From positions 124,001 through 188,000 of the forward strand of contig NZ_BLAD01000041.1 of NCBI RefSeq assembly GCF_009687845.1: a stretch of 64,000 nt of DNA, in the 5' to 3' direction. A program made the translations under genes and the position numbers. Positions 1 to 10,901 of the stretch are shown one piece after another. This DNA comes from Acrocarpospora corrugata. Its GTDB lineage: Bacteria > Actinomycetota > Actinomycetes > Streptosporangiales > Streptosporangiaceae. The notes under the pieces were generated by a model. The model did no database searches. It had not been told where the DNA came from and was given only the letters and a program-made list of their open reading frames with translations. Within the stretch, counting starts at the first letter, position 1. Each line of letters begins with the position of its first letter.

Positions 1-128
1 AGCGACACGTTCCCGCCGACCGTGGTGACGCCCACGATCTCCAGGGCGGGGCTGCCGTGCGCCAGCGCGAGGGCCAGCGCGTCGTCGATGCCCGGATCGC
101 AGTCAATGACGATCTTTTTCGGTGCCAC
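1..128 (-). CDS. Nucleoside hydrolase (IunH family), N-terminal fragment
   Basis: Only the first 42 codons are present; the gene continues past the left edge. From a GTG at 128 the protein reads into [20 protein letters not shown] and then [11 protein letters not shown]. The DxDxxxDD cluster is the calcium- and ribose-binding N-terminus of the inosine-uridine nucleoside hydrolase family, which cleaves the N-glycosidic bond of ribonucleosides in salvage; the TTVGGN segment is the next conserved strand of that family. The gene lies 17 bases downstream of the CysRS-like gene on the same strand, so the two may be cotranscribed. Substrate specificity cannot be judged from this fragment. Confidence 0.85.
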   Translation of the reverse strand, partial: MAPKKIVIDCDPGIDDALALALAHGSPALEIVGVTTVGGNVS

Positions 129-145
129 GGCTTGGAGCTTAGTCG

Positions 146-1495
146 TCAGACGGTCAGCCGGTGATTAACCCGGCGGCCGATCAAGGCGCTGTCGATCTGC
201 CGGTGCATCGCGTGCGCCCGCTCCAACTCGCCCGCCGCCGCGCTGGCTTCGGCGAGATTTCTGACCACGTGCAGCACGGCCCCGGCGACCTCCTGCAGCC
301 GGGTTTCTCTGGCCCAGTTTTCGGCGAGTGGATCAAGCCCCAGGATTTCCAGCATCGCGCGCACCTCGCCGCATTTCGCGGCGGCCAGTTTCGGGTCGCC
401 GGAATCCAGCGCGGCGTTTCCCTCGTTCACCGCGGCGTGCACCCGGGACATCGCCTGCGGCACGTTCAGGTCATGCTCCATCGCCTCGCTGAACAGGACC
501 GGAAGTCGGTCGGCGGGCCGCTCGGCGACCCGGTGCACGAACCGCTCGATCCGCCGGTAGGCGGTCGCCGCCTCCTCCACCGCGGCCACCGAGAACTCCA
601 TCGGCGAGCGGTAGTGCGCGGCCGCCAGGTAATAGCGGAGTTCGACCGGCCTGATCCGCCGCAGCAGGGTGTGCACGGCCATCGGGTTCTTCACCACTTT
701 GCGAATCTTCTCGCCCCGGTGGGTGACCGGCCCGTTGTGAATCCAGTAACGCGCGAATTCGTCGCCCGCGGCCCGGGACTGGGCGATCTCGTTTTCGTGG
801 TGCGGGAAAACCAGATTGGCGCCGCCGCCGTGGATGTCGAATTCGCGGCCGAGGTACTTGCGGGCCATCGCGGAACATTCGAGATGCCATCCTGGACGGC
901 CTTCGCCCCACGGCGCGGTCCAGATCGGCTCACCTGGCCGGGCTCTTTTCCATAAGGCGAAATCGCGCGGGTCGCGTTTTCCGTGGCCGTGCTCCTCGGT
1001 GCCGCGCATTTGGTCGGGGCGCTGCCCGGAGAGGGCGCCGTAGGCCGGGAAGGAATCTACCGAGAAATAGACGTCGCCCTCGACCTCGTACGCGTGCCCG
1101 GACCCGAGCAACTGCTCGATGAGCTCGATCATCTCCGGGATGTGCCCGGTCGCCCGGGGCTCCACGCTGGGCGGAAGGCAGCCGAGGGCCTCGTAGGTGC
1201 TCTTGAACGACCGGTACATCGGGTCGGTGATCCGCCACCAGTGCACGCCCTCGCTGAGCGACCGGCTGATGATCTTGTCCTCGATGTCGGTGACATTCCT
1301 GCAGAATATTACCTGATATTCCAGATGCCGCAGCCAGCGGTGCAGAATATCGAAATTCACCTGGGATCTGATCTGACCGACATGCGGTGGAACGACCACG
1401 GTGGGACCGCACAGATAAAGCGAGACCTTTCCCGGAATTCGGGGGGAGAAATCGCGGACCGAGCGACTGAAAGTATCGTAAAGGCGGAGACCCAC
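146..1495 (-). CDS. Divergent cysteinyl-tRNA synthetase paralogue (degenerate HIGH and KMSKS)
   Basis: A 449-residue protein of class I CysRS architecture, close to the usual 460. It keeps the zinc-ligand pattern (Cys29 in LYLCGPT, Cys207 in GWHLECSAM, His232 and Glu236 in [10 protein letters not shown]), the [10 protein letters not shown] and FDIHGGG segments and the C-terminal helical tRNA-binding part. Two catalytic signatures differ from canonical CysRS: HIGH is HVGQ (residues 38-41) and KMSKS is KIRKV (263-267), followed by VKN instead of LGN. These motifs hold ATP during cysteinyl-adenylate formation, so activity may be weak or redirected. The GTG start at 1495 has a purine-rich stretch upstream. 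Codons over 1270-1490 are noticeably richer in A+T than neighbouring genes, which hints at transfer. It may be a spare or resistant CysRS, or a CysRS-derived ligase; MshC is less likely because the zinc/HHENE and C-terminal layout are those of CysRS. Confidence 0.85.
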   Translation of the reverse strand: MGLRLYDTFSRSVRDFSPRIPGKVSLYLCGPTVVVPPHVGQIRSQVNFDILHRWLRHLEYQVIFCRNVTDIEDKIISRSLSEGVHWWRITDPMYRSFKSTYEALGCLPPSVEPRATGHIPEMIELIEQLLGSGHAYEVEGDVYFSVDSFPAYGALSGQRPDQMRGTEEHGHGKRDPRDFALWKRARPGEPIWTAPWGEGRPGWHLECSAMARKYLGREFDIHGGGANLVFPHHENEIAQSRAAGDEFARYWIHNGPVTHRGEKIRKVVKNPMAVHTLLRRIRPVELRYYLAAAHYRSPMEFSVAAVEEAATAYRRIERFVHRVAERPADRLPVLFSEAMEHDLNVPQAMSRVHAAVNEGNAALDSGDPKLAAAKCGEVRAMLEILGLDPLAENWARETRLQEVAGAVLHVVRNLAEASAAAGELERAHAMHRQIDSALIGRRVNHRLTV

Positions 1496-1708
1496 CTACC
1501 TGAGGGTAAGCGACCATTCCCGTCGCTGTCGATAGGATTCGACGAGCCGAGGGCCGCACATCACGAATGCCCGATTGTGAGATACGTCAAACGGCAATTA
1601 ATAGGCCGGAACCACCCTGGGATCCCGCTTCCATGGTAGACATCCTGTCGTTCTTCCGCTAACACCGCAGCTAACAGCGGCAAACACCCCGTGCACTCCT
1701 GGGTACGG

Positions 1709-1744
1709 CCCGCGTCCCTGTGTGGGCGGAAGGGGACACGCGGG
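1709..1744. terminator. Hairpin downstream of the 96-residue gene
   Basis: Inverted repeat with arms CCCGCGT (1709-1715) and ACGCGGG (1738-1744), extended inward by CCCT against AGGGG with a bulge. It lies about 45 bases past the stop of the minus-strand gene ending at 1788. No T-run follows, as is common for actinobacterial terminators. The rest of 1496-1787 holds the CysRS-like gene's upstream region and no further gene that I can support. Confidence 0.45.
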
Positions 1745-1787
1745 TCGCGAAGATCGCGTGGCGCGAGCCGTACCGGCTGGGGTGGAA

Positions 1788-2078
1788 CTAGCGTCGGATG
1801 ACGTGCAGGACGCTCGCGATGCGCTCGGCGGCGGTGACGACGTCAGAGGCGTGCCCGATGCGGCCCGCCCAGGACAGCCAGTACCACCACTCGCCGTCGT
1901 TGGCGTTGGACGCGAGCACGTCCTCGGCCATGGCGGGAGCCATCGGGTTGACCACCCGCAGCCGCGGGTAGAGGCCGGCGGGCGCCGTCAGGCGCACCTG
2001 GAACGAGTGCGCCTCCAGCTGGGCGGCCAGCCGCTCAAGGTGGTCCATCGCCTCGCTGCGATCTGCCTTCATGGCCAT
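1788..2078 (-). CDS. Small conserved hypothetical protein (96 aa)
   Basis: A 96-residue protein starting MAMKADRSEAMDHLERLA. The ATG at 2078 is chosen because GGGAG lies eight bases upstream; longer readings add a stretch with no protein-like character. It has no signal peptide and no membrane segment. The sequence alternates an amphipathic helix (first 25 residues) with short strands and ends EWWYWLSWAGRIGHASDVVT, a Trp-rich segment. I do not recognise a named domain. It lies divergently 293 bases from the XRE/TPR regulator; small genes of this type are frequent beside such regulators in actinomycetes, so a functional link is plausible but is inference. Confidence 0.7.
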   Translation of the reverse strand: MAMKADRSEAMDHLERLAAQLEAHSFQVRLTAPAGLYPRLRVVNPMAPAMAEDVLASNANDGEWWYWLSWAGRIGHASDVVTAAERIASVLHVIRR

Positions 2079-2371
2079 CGTGGTCTCCCGGGGATGTTGG
2101 GACCTTTCACCGGAAAGGGTGAACCCGGGATGACCTACCGGCAATCCGACCCATTCGACGTATACGCGCAATAACCAGGGAAGTCGGCAGTATTCCGTGG
2201 AACAGACACGGTTCTGGGGGCACGAACGCATAACGGTGGTGGCGGTTGGGTGCGTGCCGGTTAACCTGTGGGAAATATCCGTAATAGCCGAACAGGGTGG
2301 TTCCCGGGCAGACTGGGGTACGGCCCGACCCCCACCAACGCCCCATATCCAGTAGTGGAAGGGCAGGCACC

Positions 2372-3808
2372 ATGGCCCGAGGAGAGCACTCGCCCGCCTG
2401 TGCGCGCCGCTGGCGCGAGCAGGCGGAAGCCCGGCAGTGGACCCTGTGGCAGACGGTCCAGGCGATCCACGGCTGCTGCGGAGTCAGCATGCTCAAGGCG
2501 CATCGGCTCGGCCGCGGCTGGTCCGCCCGCCAGGCGATCGAGGAACTGGAGTTCCTCTGCGAACAGCAGGCGCTCGGCCTGCCCCGGGCCAGCATCGACC
2601 TGCTGAACGCCTGGGAGAACAACCGCGCCAGGCCCCGGCCGCAGACCATCGACCTGCTGGCCCGGCTGTACAAGGCCAACGCGGTCCGGCTCGGCCTGGC
2701 CGCCGACTACTGCGAGGATCCCGGCGGCGGCCAGAAGGTGGTCGTGGTCGCCAACGGCTCCAGCGACGACGGCGTGCACGTCGAGGACCTCGCCGACGAC
2801 GACACCGACCGCCGCGCCCTGTTCCACCAGGCGATGCTGGCCGGCACCCCGAACGGACGTTTCTTCGCCGAAGTGGAAGGCACCCGGCACGATGTGGATC
2901 GGTCCCTGGCCACCGGCAGCGTCACCGAGGACCAGCTCGACCGGCTGGACGAGCAGGTGCTGCGCTATCGCCGGGAATACATGACCACCCCGCCGATGCC
3001 GATGCTCTGCCGGGTGATGCTCGAACTCGCCGACGTGCGCAAGCTGGCCGGGGCCAGGCAGCTGGCCAGCGTCCAGCGCCGCCTGCTCACCGCCACCACC
3101 ATGCTCGCCCTGCTCACCGCCGACGCGCTGATGAAACTCGGCGACACCCGCCAGGCCCACGCCTGGTACGGCACCGCCCGCACCGCCTCCGACGACATCG
3201 GCGACCTGCGGCTGCGCGCCCTCGTCCGGGCCAACCAGACGATGCTGCCCTACTACTACGGCGACCTCACCGAGACCGTCAGGCTGGCCCGCGAGGCCAG
3301 GATGCTGGCCGGATCCGCGCCCAGCTCCCCGGCCGCGCTGGCCGCCGCCGCCGAGGCGCGCGCGCTGGCCCGGATGGGCGACCGCAAGGCCGCCAGGATC
3401 GCGCTGGCCGAGGCCGAGCAGATCTTCGCCCGGATGCGCGGCATGAGCCAGGACGACCTCGCCTTCGTCTTCACCGAGAAGCGGATGACCTTCTACCGCA
3501 CCGGCACCCTGCTGGAGCTCGGCGACGAGTCCCAGGTGCAGGGCCTGGAATCGCTCGGCAGCGGCTTCCAGACCATCGACCCCGCCCTGATCCTGCTCGA
3601 CCAGGCCACCCACCTGGCCCGGCACGGCGACCACGACGAGGCCTGCCGGCTGGCCGCCCAGGCGCTCGGCCAGGTCCCCGCCGAGCACCGCACCTCGATC
3701 GTCGTCACCCGGGCCAGAGCGCTGCTCAACGACGCCGACCCCCGGCTGCCGTCGGTCCGGCACCTCAACCAGGTCCTGTCGGAGTCCTCCCTCCGGCTAG
3801 CCATATGA
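2372..3808 (+). CDS. XRE-type regulator with TPR-like helical repeats
   Basis: A 478-residue cytoplasmic protein. Residues about 10-100 resemble the XRE helix-turn-helix seen in large actinomycete regulators (SIDLLNAWENNRARPRPQTI is the recognition-helix region), followed by roughly 350 residues of helical hairpins typical of TPR-like sensor parts (for example LMKLGDTRQAHAWYGTAR and RALARMGDRKAARIALAEAE). The ATG at 2372 is preceded by GAAGGGCAGG. Its last base pairs overlap the ATG of the downstream phosphotransferase gene (ATGA at 3805-3808), so the two are translationally coupled. Such regulators usually sense a peptide or small molecule, but the ligand here is unknown. The 293-base gap upstream holds the divergent promoters. 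Confidence 0.8.
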   Translation: MARGEHSPACARRWREQAEARQWTLWQTVQAIHGCCGVSMLKAHRLGRGWSARQAIEELEFLCEQQALGLPRASIDLLNAWENNRARPRPQTIDLLARLYKANAVRLGLAADYCEDPGGGQKVVVVANGSSDDGVHVEDLADDDTDRRALFHQAMLAGTPNGRFFAEVEGTRHDVDRSLATGSVTEDQLDRLDEQVLRYRREYMTTPPMPMLCRVMLELADVRKLAGARQLASVQRRLLTATTMLALLTADALMKLGDTRQAHAWYGTARTASDDIGDLRLRALVRANQTMLPYYYGDLTETVRLAREARMLAGSAPSSPAALAAAAEARALARMGDRKAARIALAEAEQIFARMRGMSQDDLAFVFTEKRMTFYRTGTLLELGDESQVQGLESLGSGFQTIDPALILLDQATHLARHGDHDEACRLAAQALGQVPAEHRTSIVVTRARALLNDADPRLPSVRHLNQVLSESSLRLAI

Positions 3809-4734
3809 ACCACACCATCGCGCATTCCTTCACCGGGAAACCCCTGGCAGAAGAGGCGTTCACGGTGCTGCGCGCGGTCTGCGGCCAGATCGGGATCGAA
3901 GCCGAGGGCGCCCGCCTGATGCGGCTGCGCAGCAACGCGGTGTTCAAGCTGCGCAGCGAGATGGTGGTCAGGATCGCGACCGCCCCCGACGCGCTCACCC
4001 GCCTGCCGGTGGTGCTCGCGGTCGCCCGCTGGCTCGCCGAGCGCGGCTTCCCGACCGTCCGGCCGGTGGACGAGATCCCCGGCCAGCCCATCGTGTACGG
4101 CGGGCGCGCGGTCACCTTCTGGCGCTACGTGCGCTCCAACGGCCGCCCGACCACCAGCGAGCTCGGCCGGGTCCTGCGCAACCTGCACCGCGAACCGGTC
4201 CCGCCGATCGAGCTGCGCCGCCTCACCGATCCGCTGGCGGAGGTGCGGCACGCGGTGGAGCATCGGTCCGAGGTGCTCACGCCGTACCAGCGGGCCTGGC
4301 TGGGGGAGCGGATCTGCACCCTCACCGACCGCTGGCAGAGCCTGGACTCCGGCCCTCCGGTGCTGCTGCACGGCGACGCCTGGATCGACAACCTGCTCCG
4401 CTGCCGGGACGGCCACGCCGTGCTCTGCGACTGGGACGGCGTCGCCGTGGGCCCGCGTGAGTGGGACCTGGTGCACACCTACCACGGCCAGCGCCGGTTC
4501 GGCCTGACCACGGGGGAGGTGGACGCGTTCGCCCAGGCGTACGGATCGGACCTGCGGGAGTGGCCGGACTACAGCACGTTGATGGAGATCAGGGACATGT
4601 ACGCGGTGGGGATCCACATCAGGAACGCCACCGGTGACCCCTTCTCCAGGCAGGAACTGCCCCGCCGTCTTGACTCCTTGACTCGGGGCGACGGGCAGGC
4701 CCGGTGGTACATGGCGGCCCCAGCCCTTAGCTGA
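3805..4734 (+). CDS. Aminoglycoside-phosphotransferase-fold kinase
   Basis: A 309-residue cytoplasmic protein of the APH/choline-kinase fold. The catalytic loop is HGDAWIDN (189-196), with Asp191 as likely base and Asn196 as metal ligand; the magnesium-binding DxD is CDWDG (Asp209, Asp211). The N-lobe contains the nucleotide-binding strands with VFKLRSEMVVRIAT. Family members phosphorylate aminoglycosides, macrolides, choline, homoserine or other hydroxylated small molecules; the sequence does not say which. It is coupled by an ATGA overlap to the upstream XRE/TPR regulator and should be expressed with it. It is probably a small-molecule kinase controlled by that regulator rather than a proven resistance gene. 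Confidence 0.85.
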   Translation: MNHTIAHSFTGKPLAEEAFTVLRAVCGQIGIEAEGARLMRLRSNAVFKLRSEMVVRIATAPDALTRLPVVLAVARWLAERGFPTVRPVDEIPGQPIVYGGRAVTFWRYVRSNGRPTTSELGRVLRNLHREPVPPIELRRLTDPLAEVRHAVEHRSEVLTPYQRAWLGERICTLTDRWQSLDSGPPVLLHGDAWIDNLLRCRDGHAVLCDWDGVAVGPREWDLVHTYHGQRRFGLTTGEVDAFAQAYGSDLREWPDYSTLMEIRDMYAVGIHIRNATGDPFSRQELPRRLDSLTRGDGQARWYMAAPALS

Positions 4735-4970
4735 CAGGGGGTCTGAGCTGCGGAGAGGGGCCCTGTTTGGACATCCGGCTCAGGGCAGGTAGGCTGCTCG
4801 TGTTGCAGTGGTGTTTGTAAAAAAGCGCCTCGGGACCTTCCCGATGGAATGTCTCGACAGCGGGCGTGCTTGCTTCTCCAGCGTATTGCGCGGATGCAGG
4901 GTAGGGTCCGCTAAGCAGCCCCGTGTCATCGACCTGATGGCATGGTGAGGCTCCCGAAAAGGAGAAGCAG
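4735..4970 (+). promoter_or_regulatory. Long leader/upstream region of the cold-shock gene
   Basis: A 236-base gene-free stretch before the cold-shock gene. It is less GC-rich than neighbouring sequence and contains an A6 run near 4820. Cold-shock genes often have long untranslated leaders that fold differently at low temperature, so an mRNA thermosensor is possible but is inference. The ribosome-binding site AAAAGGAGAAG lies six bases before the TTG start. I could not assign -35/-10 boxes with confidence. Confidence 0.35.
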
Positions 4971-5174
4971 TTGTCTGAAGGCACGGTCAAGTGGTTCAAC
5001 GCCGAAAAGGGCTTTGGGTTTATCGCTCCGGACGACGGTACCCCTGACGTGTTCGTGCACTACTCGGCGATCACGTCGAGTGGTTACCGCAGCCTCGACG
5101 AGAACCAGCGCGTCAGCTTCCAGACCGTTCAGGGCCAGAAGGGCCCCCAGGCCGAGAACGTAACGCCGCTCTAA
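4971..5174 (+). CDS. Cold-shock protein, CspA family
   Basis: A 67-residue single cold-shock domain, the standard family length. It shows RNP1-type [10 protein letters not shown] and RNP2-type DVFVHYSAI, with the N-terminal [11 protein letters not shown] signature, so it should bind single-stranded RNA and DNA and act as an RNA chaperone in the cytoplasm. Translation starts at a TTG preceded by a strong AAGGAG. A very strong intrinsic terminator follows 13 bases after the stop, so the gene is probably monocistronic. Confidence 0.95.
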   Translation: MSEGTVKWFNAEKGFGFIAPDDGTPDVFVHYSAITSSGYRSLDENQRVSFQTVQGQKGPQAENVTPL

Positions 5175-5187
5175 GCCTGATCTAGAG

Positions 5188-5228
5188 AACAACCCGCGTC
5201 ACTTCGGTGGCGCGGGTTGTTGTTTTTC
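5188..5228 (+). terminator. Strong intrinsic terminator after the cold-shock gene
   Basis: A 15-bp stem (5188-5202 with 5207-5221, one G-T pair) closed by a C(TTCG)G tetraloop, followed by GTTTTT. This is a textbook rho-independent terminator, unusually good for a high-GC actinomycete where T-runs are rare. It argues against the alternative TTG start of the next gene at 5217, which would lie inside it. Confidence 0.92.
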
Positions 5229-5255
5229 CGGCGTTTCTGGGTAGTCGTGCCGGTC

Positions 5256-6923
5256 ATGCGCCTGAGCCAGACCTCTGAACTGTGGTGGAAGAACGCCGTC
5301 ATCTACTGCCTGGACATCGAGACGTACGCGGACGGCAACGGCGACGGCGTGGGCGACTTCCAGGGGGCGATCCAGCGGATCGACCATCTGGACCGCCTCG
5401 GCGTCACCTGCGTCTGGCTGATGCCGTTCTTCCCGACCCCGGACCGGGACGACGGCTACGACATCGTCGACTTCTACAGCGTCGACCCCCGGCTGGGCAC
5501 CCTCGGCGACTTCGTGGAGTTCATGCGGGTGGCCAGGGACCGCGGCATCCGGGTGATCGCCGACCTGGTCGTGAACCACACCTCCGACCAGCACCCGTGG
5601 TTCAAGGACGCCAGGTCCAGCCGGGACTCCCGGCACCGGGACTGGTACATCTGGTCCGACGAGCCGGAGCCCGACGACCCGAAGGGCGTGGTCTTCCCCG
5701 ACCAGGAGAACAGCCTCTGGGAGCTGGACGAGGACAGCGGCCAGTACTACTTCCACCGCTTCTACAAGTTCCAGCCCGACCTGAACACCGCCAATCCCGC
5801 GGTCCGCGACGAGATCGCCAAGATCCTCGGCTTCTGGATGGAGCTCGGGCTGTCCGGGTTCCGGGTGGACGCGGTGCCGTTCCTGGTCGAGCAGGTGGTG
5901 GAGAGCGACACGCTCCCCGACCCGCACGACTACTTCGCCGAACTGCGGGCGTTCATGAACCGCCGGGACGGCGGCGCGATGCTGCTCGGCGAGGTCAACC
6001 TGCCCTACGACGATTTAATGAAGTATTTCGGGAGCACGCCGCTCGGCAACGAGATCACGATGTGCTTCGACTTCATCGGCATGCAGCGGATGTACCTGGC
6101 GCTGGCCCGGGGCGACGCCCGTCCCCTGGCCGACTCGCTGCGGGACCGGCCGAAGCCGCCCAAGGACAGCCAGTGGGCCGGCTTCGTCCGCAATCACGAC
6201 GAGCTCACCCTGGACAAGCTCACCAAGAAGGAACGCGACGAGGTCTTCAAGGCGTTCGCCCCCGAGAAGGGCATGCGGATCTTCGACCGGGGGATCCGGC
6301 GGCGGCTGCCCACCATGCTGGACGGCGACGCGCGCCGGATCCGGCTCGTCTACAGCCTGCTGTTCTCGCTCCCGGGCACGCCCGTGCTCTTCTACGGCGA
6401 GGAGATCGGCATGGGCGAGAACCTCGACATCGAGGGCCGCGCGGCCGTCCGCACCCCGATGCAGTGGACGCCGAACCTGCACGGCGGCTTCTCCACCGCC
6501 GAACCCGCCATCCCGATGACCGCCGGCCGGTACGGCCCTGAGGAGGTCAACGTCTCCGCCCAGCGGCGCGACCCCGACTCGCTGCTGATCTGGATCACCC
6601 GGCTGATCGAGCAGTACCGGGAGTGCCCCGAACTCGCCTGGGGCGACTACGACGTGCTCGACGCGGGCGACACCGCCGTGCTGGCACACAGGGCCGACAT
6701 CGACGGCGGGACCGTGCTGGCGGCGCACAACTTCGCCGACCGGGACGTCGAGGTCGAACTCTCCCTGGACGGGCTGGACTCCGACCAGGTCCTCACCGAC
6801 CTGCTCCAGGACGGCACGATCGAGATCTCCGACAAGGGCCTGGCGCGCTTCGACGTGGAAGCGTACGGCTGCCGGTGGTTCCGCGCGTCGACTCCGGAAA
6901 CCGCGCCGGCCGACTCGACCTGA
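5256..6923 (+). CDS. GH13 alpha-glucan enzyme (TreS/alpha-glucosidase-like)
   Basis: A 555-residue cytoplasmic (beta/alpha)8-barrel. The four GH13 regions are visible: DLVVNHTSD (I), GFRVDAVPF with nucleophile Asp205 (II), LLGEVNLP with acid/base Glu246 (III) and FVRNHDELT with His314-Asp315 (IV). The N-terminus WWKNAVIYCLDIETYADGNG and the MPFFPTPDRDDGYDI segment resemble the trehalose synthase/maltose glucosyltransferase and oligosaccharide hydrolase subfamilies. It lacks the maltokinase domain fused to some TreS proteins. The reaction is therefore hydrolysis or isomerisation of an alpha-1,4- or 1,1-linked disaccharide; the exact substrate is not decidable here. The start at 5256 is chosen because the upstream alternative lies in the terminator. 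It appears monocistronic. Confidence 0.85.
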   Translation: MRLSQTSELWWKNAVIYCLDIETYADGNGDGVGDFQGAIQRIDHLDRLGVTCVWLMPFFPTPDRDDGYDIVDFYSVDPRLGTLGDFVEFMRVARDRGIRVIADLVVNHTSDQHPWFKDARSSRDSRHRDWYIWSDEPEPDDPKGVVFPDQENSLWELDEDSGQYYFHRFYKFQPDLNTANPAVRDEIAKILGFWMELGLSGFRVDAVPFLVEQVVESDTLPDPHDYFAELRAFMNRRDGGAMLLGEVNLPYDDLMKYFGSTPLGNEITMCFDFIGMQRMYLALARGDARPLADSLRDRPKPPKDSQWAGFVRNHDELTLDKLTKKERDEVFKAFAPEKGMRIFDRGIRRRLPTMLDGDARRIRLVYSLLFSLPGTPVLFYGEEIGMGENLDIEGRAAVRTPMQWTPNLHGGFSTAEPAIPMTAGRYGPEEVNVSAQRRDPDSLLIWITRLIEQYRECPELAWGDYDVLDAGDTAVLAHRADIDGGTVLAAHNFADRDVEVELSLDGLDSDQVLTDLLQDGTIEISDKGLARFDVEAYGCRWFRASTPETAPADST

Positions 6924-7096
6924 TGGCCTCCCCTGAGGCTTCCCTTAGGCCCTGACCAGGCACGACAGCCACCGACCCCACGCCAACCCCGACGCTTGCC
7001 GAAATTTCGGCCTAGGGGTGGCTAAGGGAGGGGTCAGGGCTGGGTGGGGCCGATCTCCGATGGGGGCGGAGAGCGCTTCCCAGGACAGTCGATGTC

Positions 7097-9533
<2,437 letters not shown>

Positions 9534-9611
9534 ATGGCGACTCTGCGGGAGCAGGATGTTGTACGTCCAGTTAGATTTGATTCGCTGAGAGTTAAGTGAA
9601 TCTGAATCCTG

Positions 9612-10571
9612 CTACTTCGCGGGCTTGTGGGACGGCCCATGCGGGGCACGGCAGTGCGCGTCCTGATCGCCGATGCTGAGCAGCTCGGGCGTGGCGTGAT
9701 CGACCTGGAGCGTGGTGTGCTCGATGCCGTAAGTGGCGTGCAGGAGTTTCTCCGTGGCCAGGCGGACGGCGTGGCAGTCGGCGGCCGGGTCCACCAGGAC
9801 GTGCGCCGACAGGGCGGCGTAGCCGGAGGTGACCTCCCAGACGTGCAGGTCGTGCACCTCGACCACCGAGCCGAGCGCCGCCATCCGGCCGCCGATCTCG
9901 TTCGGGTTCATCCCCGCCGGAGCCGCCTCCATGAAGACGCGGCCCGAGTCGCGCACCAGCCCCCAGCCGGCCTTCAGCATCAGCGCGGCCACCACCAGGG
10001 CGGCCAGCGCGTCCGCCTGGGACCAGCCGGTGAGCAGGATGACCAGGCCGGCGATCGTGGTGGCGATGAACGCGTACAGGTCGTTGAGCACGTGCTGGAA
10101 GGCGCCCTCGACGTTCAGGCTGGACCGGTTGGCCCGGCTGATCAGCCAGGTCGCGGCCAGGTTGACCACGATCCCGGCCAGGCCGACGATCACCACCAGG
10201 CCGCCCCGCACCTCGGGCGGGGCGATCAGGCGGCGAACGCCCTCGTAGGCGAAGTAGACGGTGAGCAGCAGCAGCGTGATGCCGTTGAGCTGGGCGCTGA
10301 TGATCTCCGCGCGCCGCAGCCCGTAGGTGAAACCGCCCTGCGGCGGCCGGGCGGCGATCCGCATCGCGATCAGAGCGACCACGATGGCCGCCGCGTCCGT
10401 CAGCATGTGACCGGCGTCGGTGATCAACGCCAGCGAGTGAGCGATGAGGCCGACGACGACCTCACCGGCCATGAACGCGACGATCAGCACCAGGGCGCCG
10501 CTCAGGTAGCGCCGATCGGCTTCCTTGGTGAGAGCGTGCCCATGACCGTGCCCGTGTGCGTCACCGCTCAT
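9612..10571 (-). CDS. Cation diffusion facilitator (Zn/Co/Cd exporter)
   Basis: A 319-residue CDF transporter with six membrane segments. The N-terminus is histidine-rich (DAHGHGHGHALTKEADRRYL). Intramembrane zinc-site residues appear in ALITDAGHMLTDAAA (HxxxD pattern, TM2) and FQHVLNDLYAF (HxxxD, TM5). The C-terminal cytoplasmic ferredoxin-like domain contains VHDLHVWEVTSGY and the terminal His/Cys residues DQDAHCRAPHGPSH. It should export divalent zinc, cobalt or cadmium by proton antiport. No metal-responsive regulator is adjacent; the MerR gene nearby is of the multidrug type. Confidence 0.93.
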   Translation of the reverse strand: MSGDAHGHGHGHALTKEADRRYLSGALVLIVAFMAGEVVVGLIAHSLALITDAGHMLTDAAAIVVALIAMRIAARPPQGGFTYGLRRAEIISAQLNGITLLLLTVYFAYEGVRRLIAPPEVRGGLVVIVGLAGIVVNLAATWLISRANRSSLNVEGAFQHVLNDLYAFIATTIAGLVILLTGWSQADALAALVVAALMLKAGWGLVRDSGRVFMEAAPAGMNPNEIGGRMAALGSVVEVHDLHVWEVTSGYAALSAHVLVDPAADCHAVRLATEKLLHATYGIEHTTLQVDHATPELLSIGDQDAHCRAPHGPSHKPAK

Positions 10572-10589
10572 GTGACGAATATACGAAAC

Positions 10590-10778
10590 CTAGGAGTAGT
10601 CGGAATCCTTGTTCCGAGAGGCTCCTGACCTGGTGAGGCGCATGACGCCCATCACGGCGACCGCGAGCACACCGATGATCAGAACCCACTTGAGCATGCT
10701 GAACACGAAGCCGATCAGCCACCCGATGACGAAGAAGCCCACCACGGCCAGCGCGGCGATCATAAGAATGCGTCCCAT
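10590..10778 (-). CDS. Small membrane protein (62 aa)
   Basis: A 62-residue protein with two hydrophobic stretches (LMIAALAVVGFFVIGWLIGF and LKWVLIIGVLAVAVMGVM) and a basic, Arg/Lys-containing tail. The ATG at 10778 has GAAG seven bases upstream. It lies 18 bases upstream of the CDF gene on the same strand and could be cotranscribed. I recognise no named family; two-helix proteins of this size are common accessory membrane proteins in actinomycetes. Confidence 0.6.
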   Translation of the reverse strand: MGRILMIAALAVVGFFVIGWLIGFVFSMLKWVLIIGVLAVAVMGVMRLTRSGASRNKDSDYS

Positions 10779-10860
10779 GTCTTCACGGTACGACGCGATC
10801 GCCCAAGAAGCGCGGGCCGGAGTTCAACCTCAGGGATAAGTCAGGGTCCTCCAGTACGTA

Positions 10861-10889
10861 TTGACTCTGACATCGTGTGAGGGTCTACA
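10861..10889 (+). promoter_or_regulatory. Likely promoter of the MerR-family gene
   Basis: TTGACT at 10861-10866 and TCTACA at 10884-10889 are separated by 17 bases, followed by GGGAGGCG and the ATG at 10902. The leader would be very short. MerR proteins often bind between such boxes and regulate themselves, but I see no clear dyad in the spacer. Confidence 0.45.
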
Positions 10890-10901
10890 CCGGGAGGCGT
10901 C

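Noticed and set aside
3805-4734. Proven antibiotic-resistance phosphotransferase
   Set aside because: The APH fold covers many small-molecule kinases, so resistance cannot be claimed from sequence.
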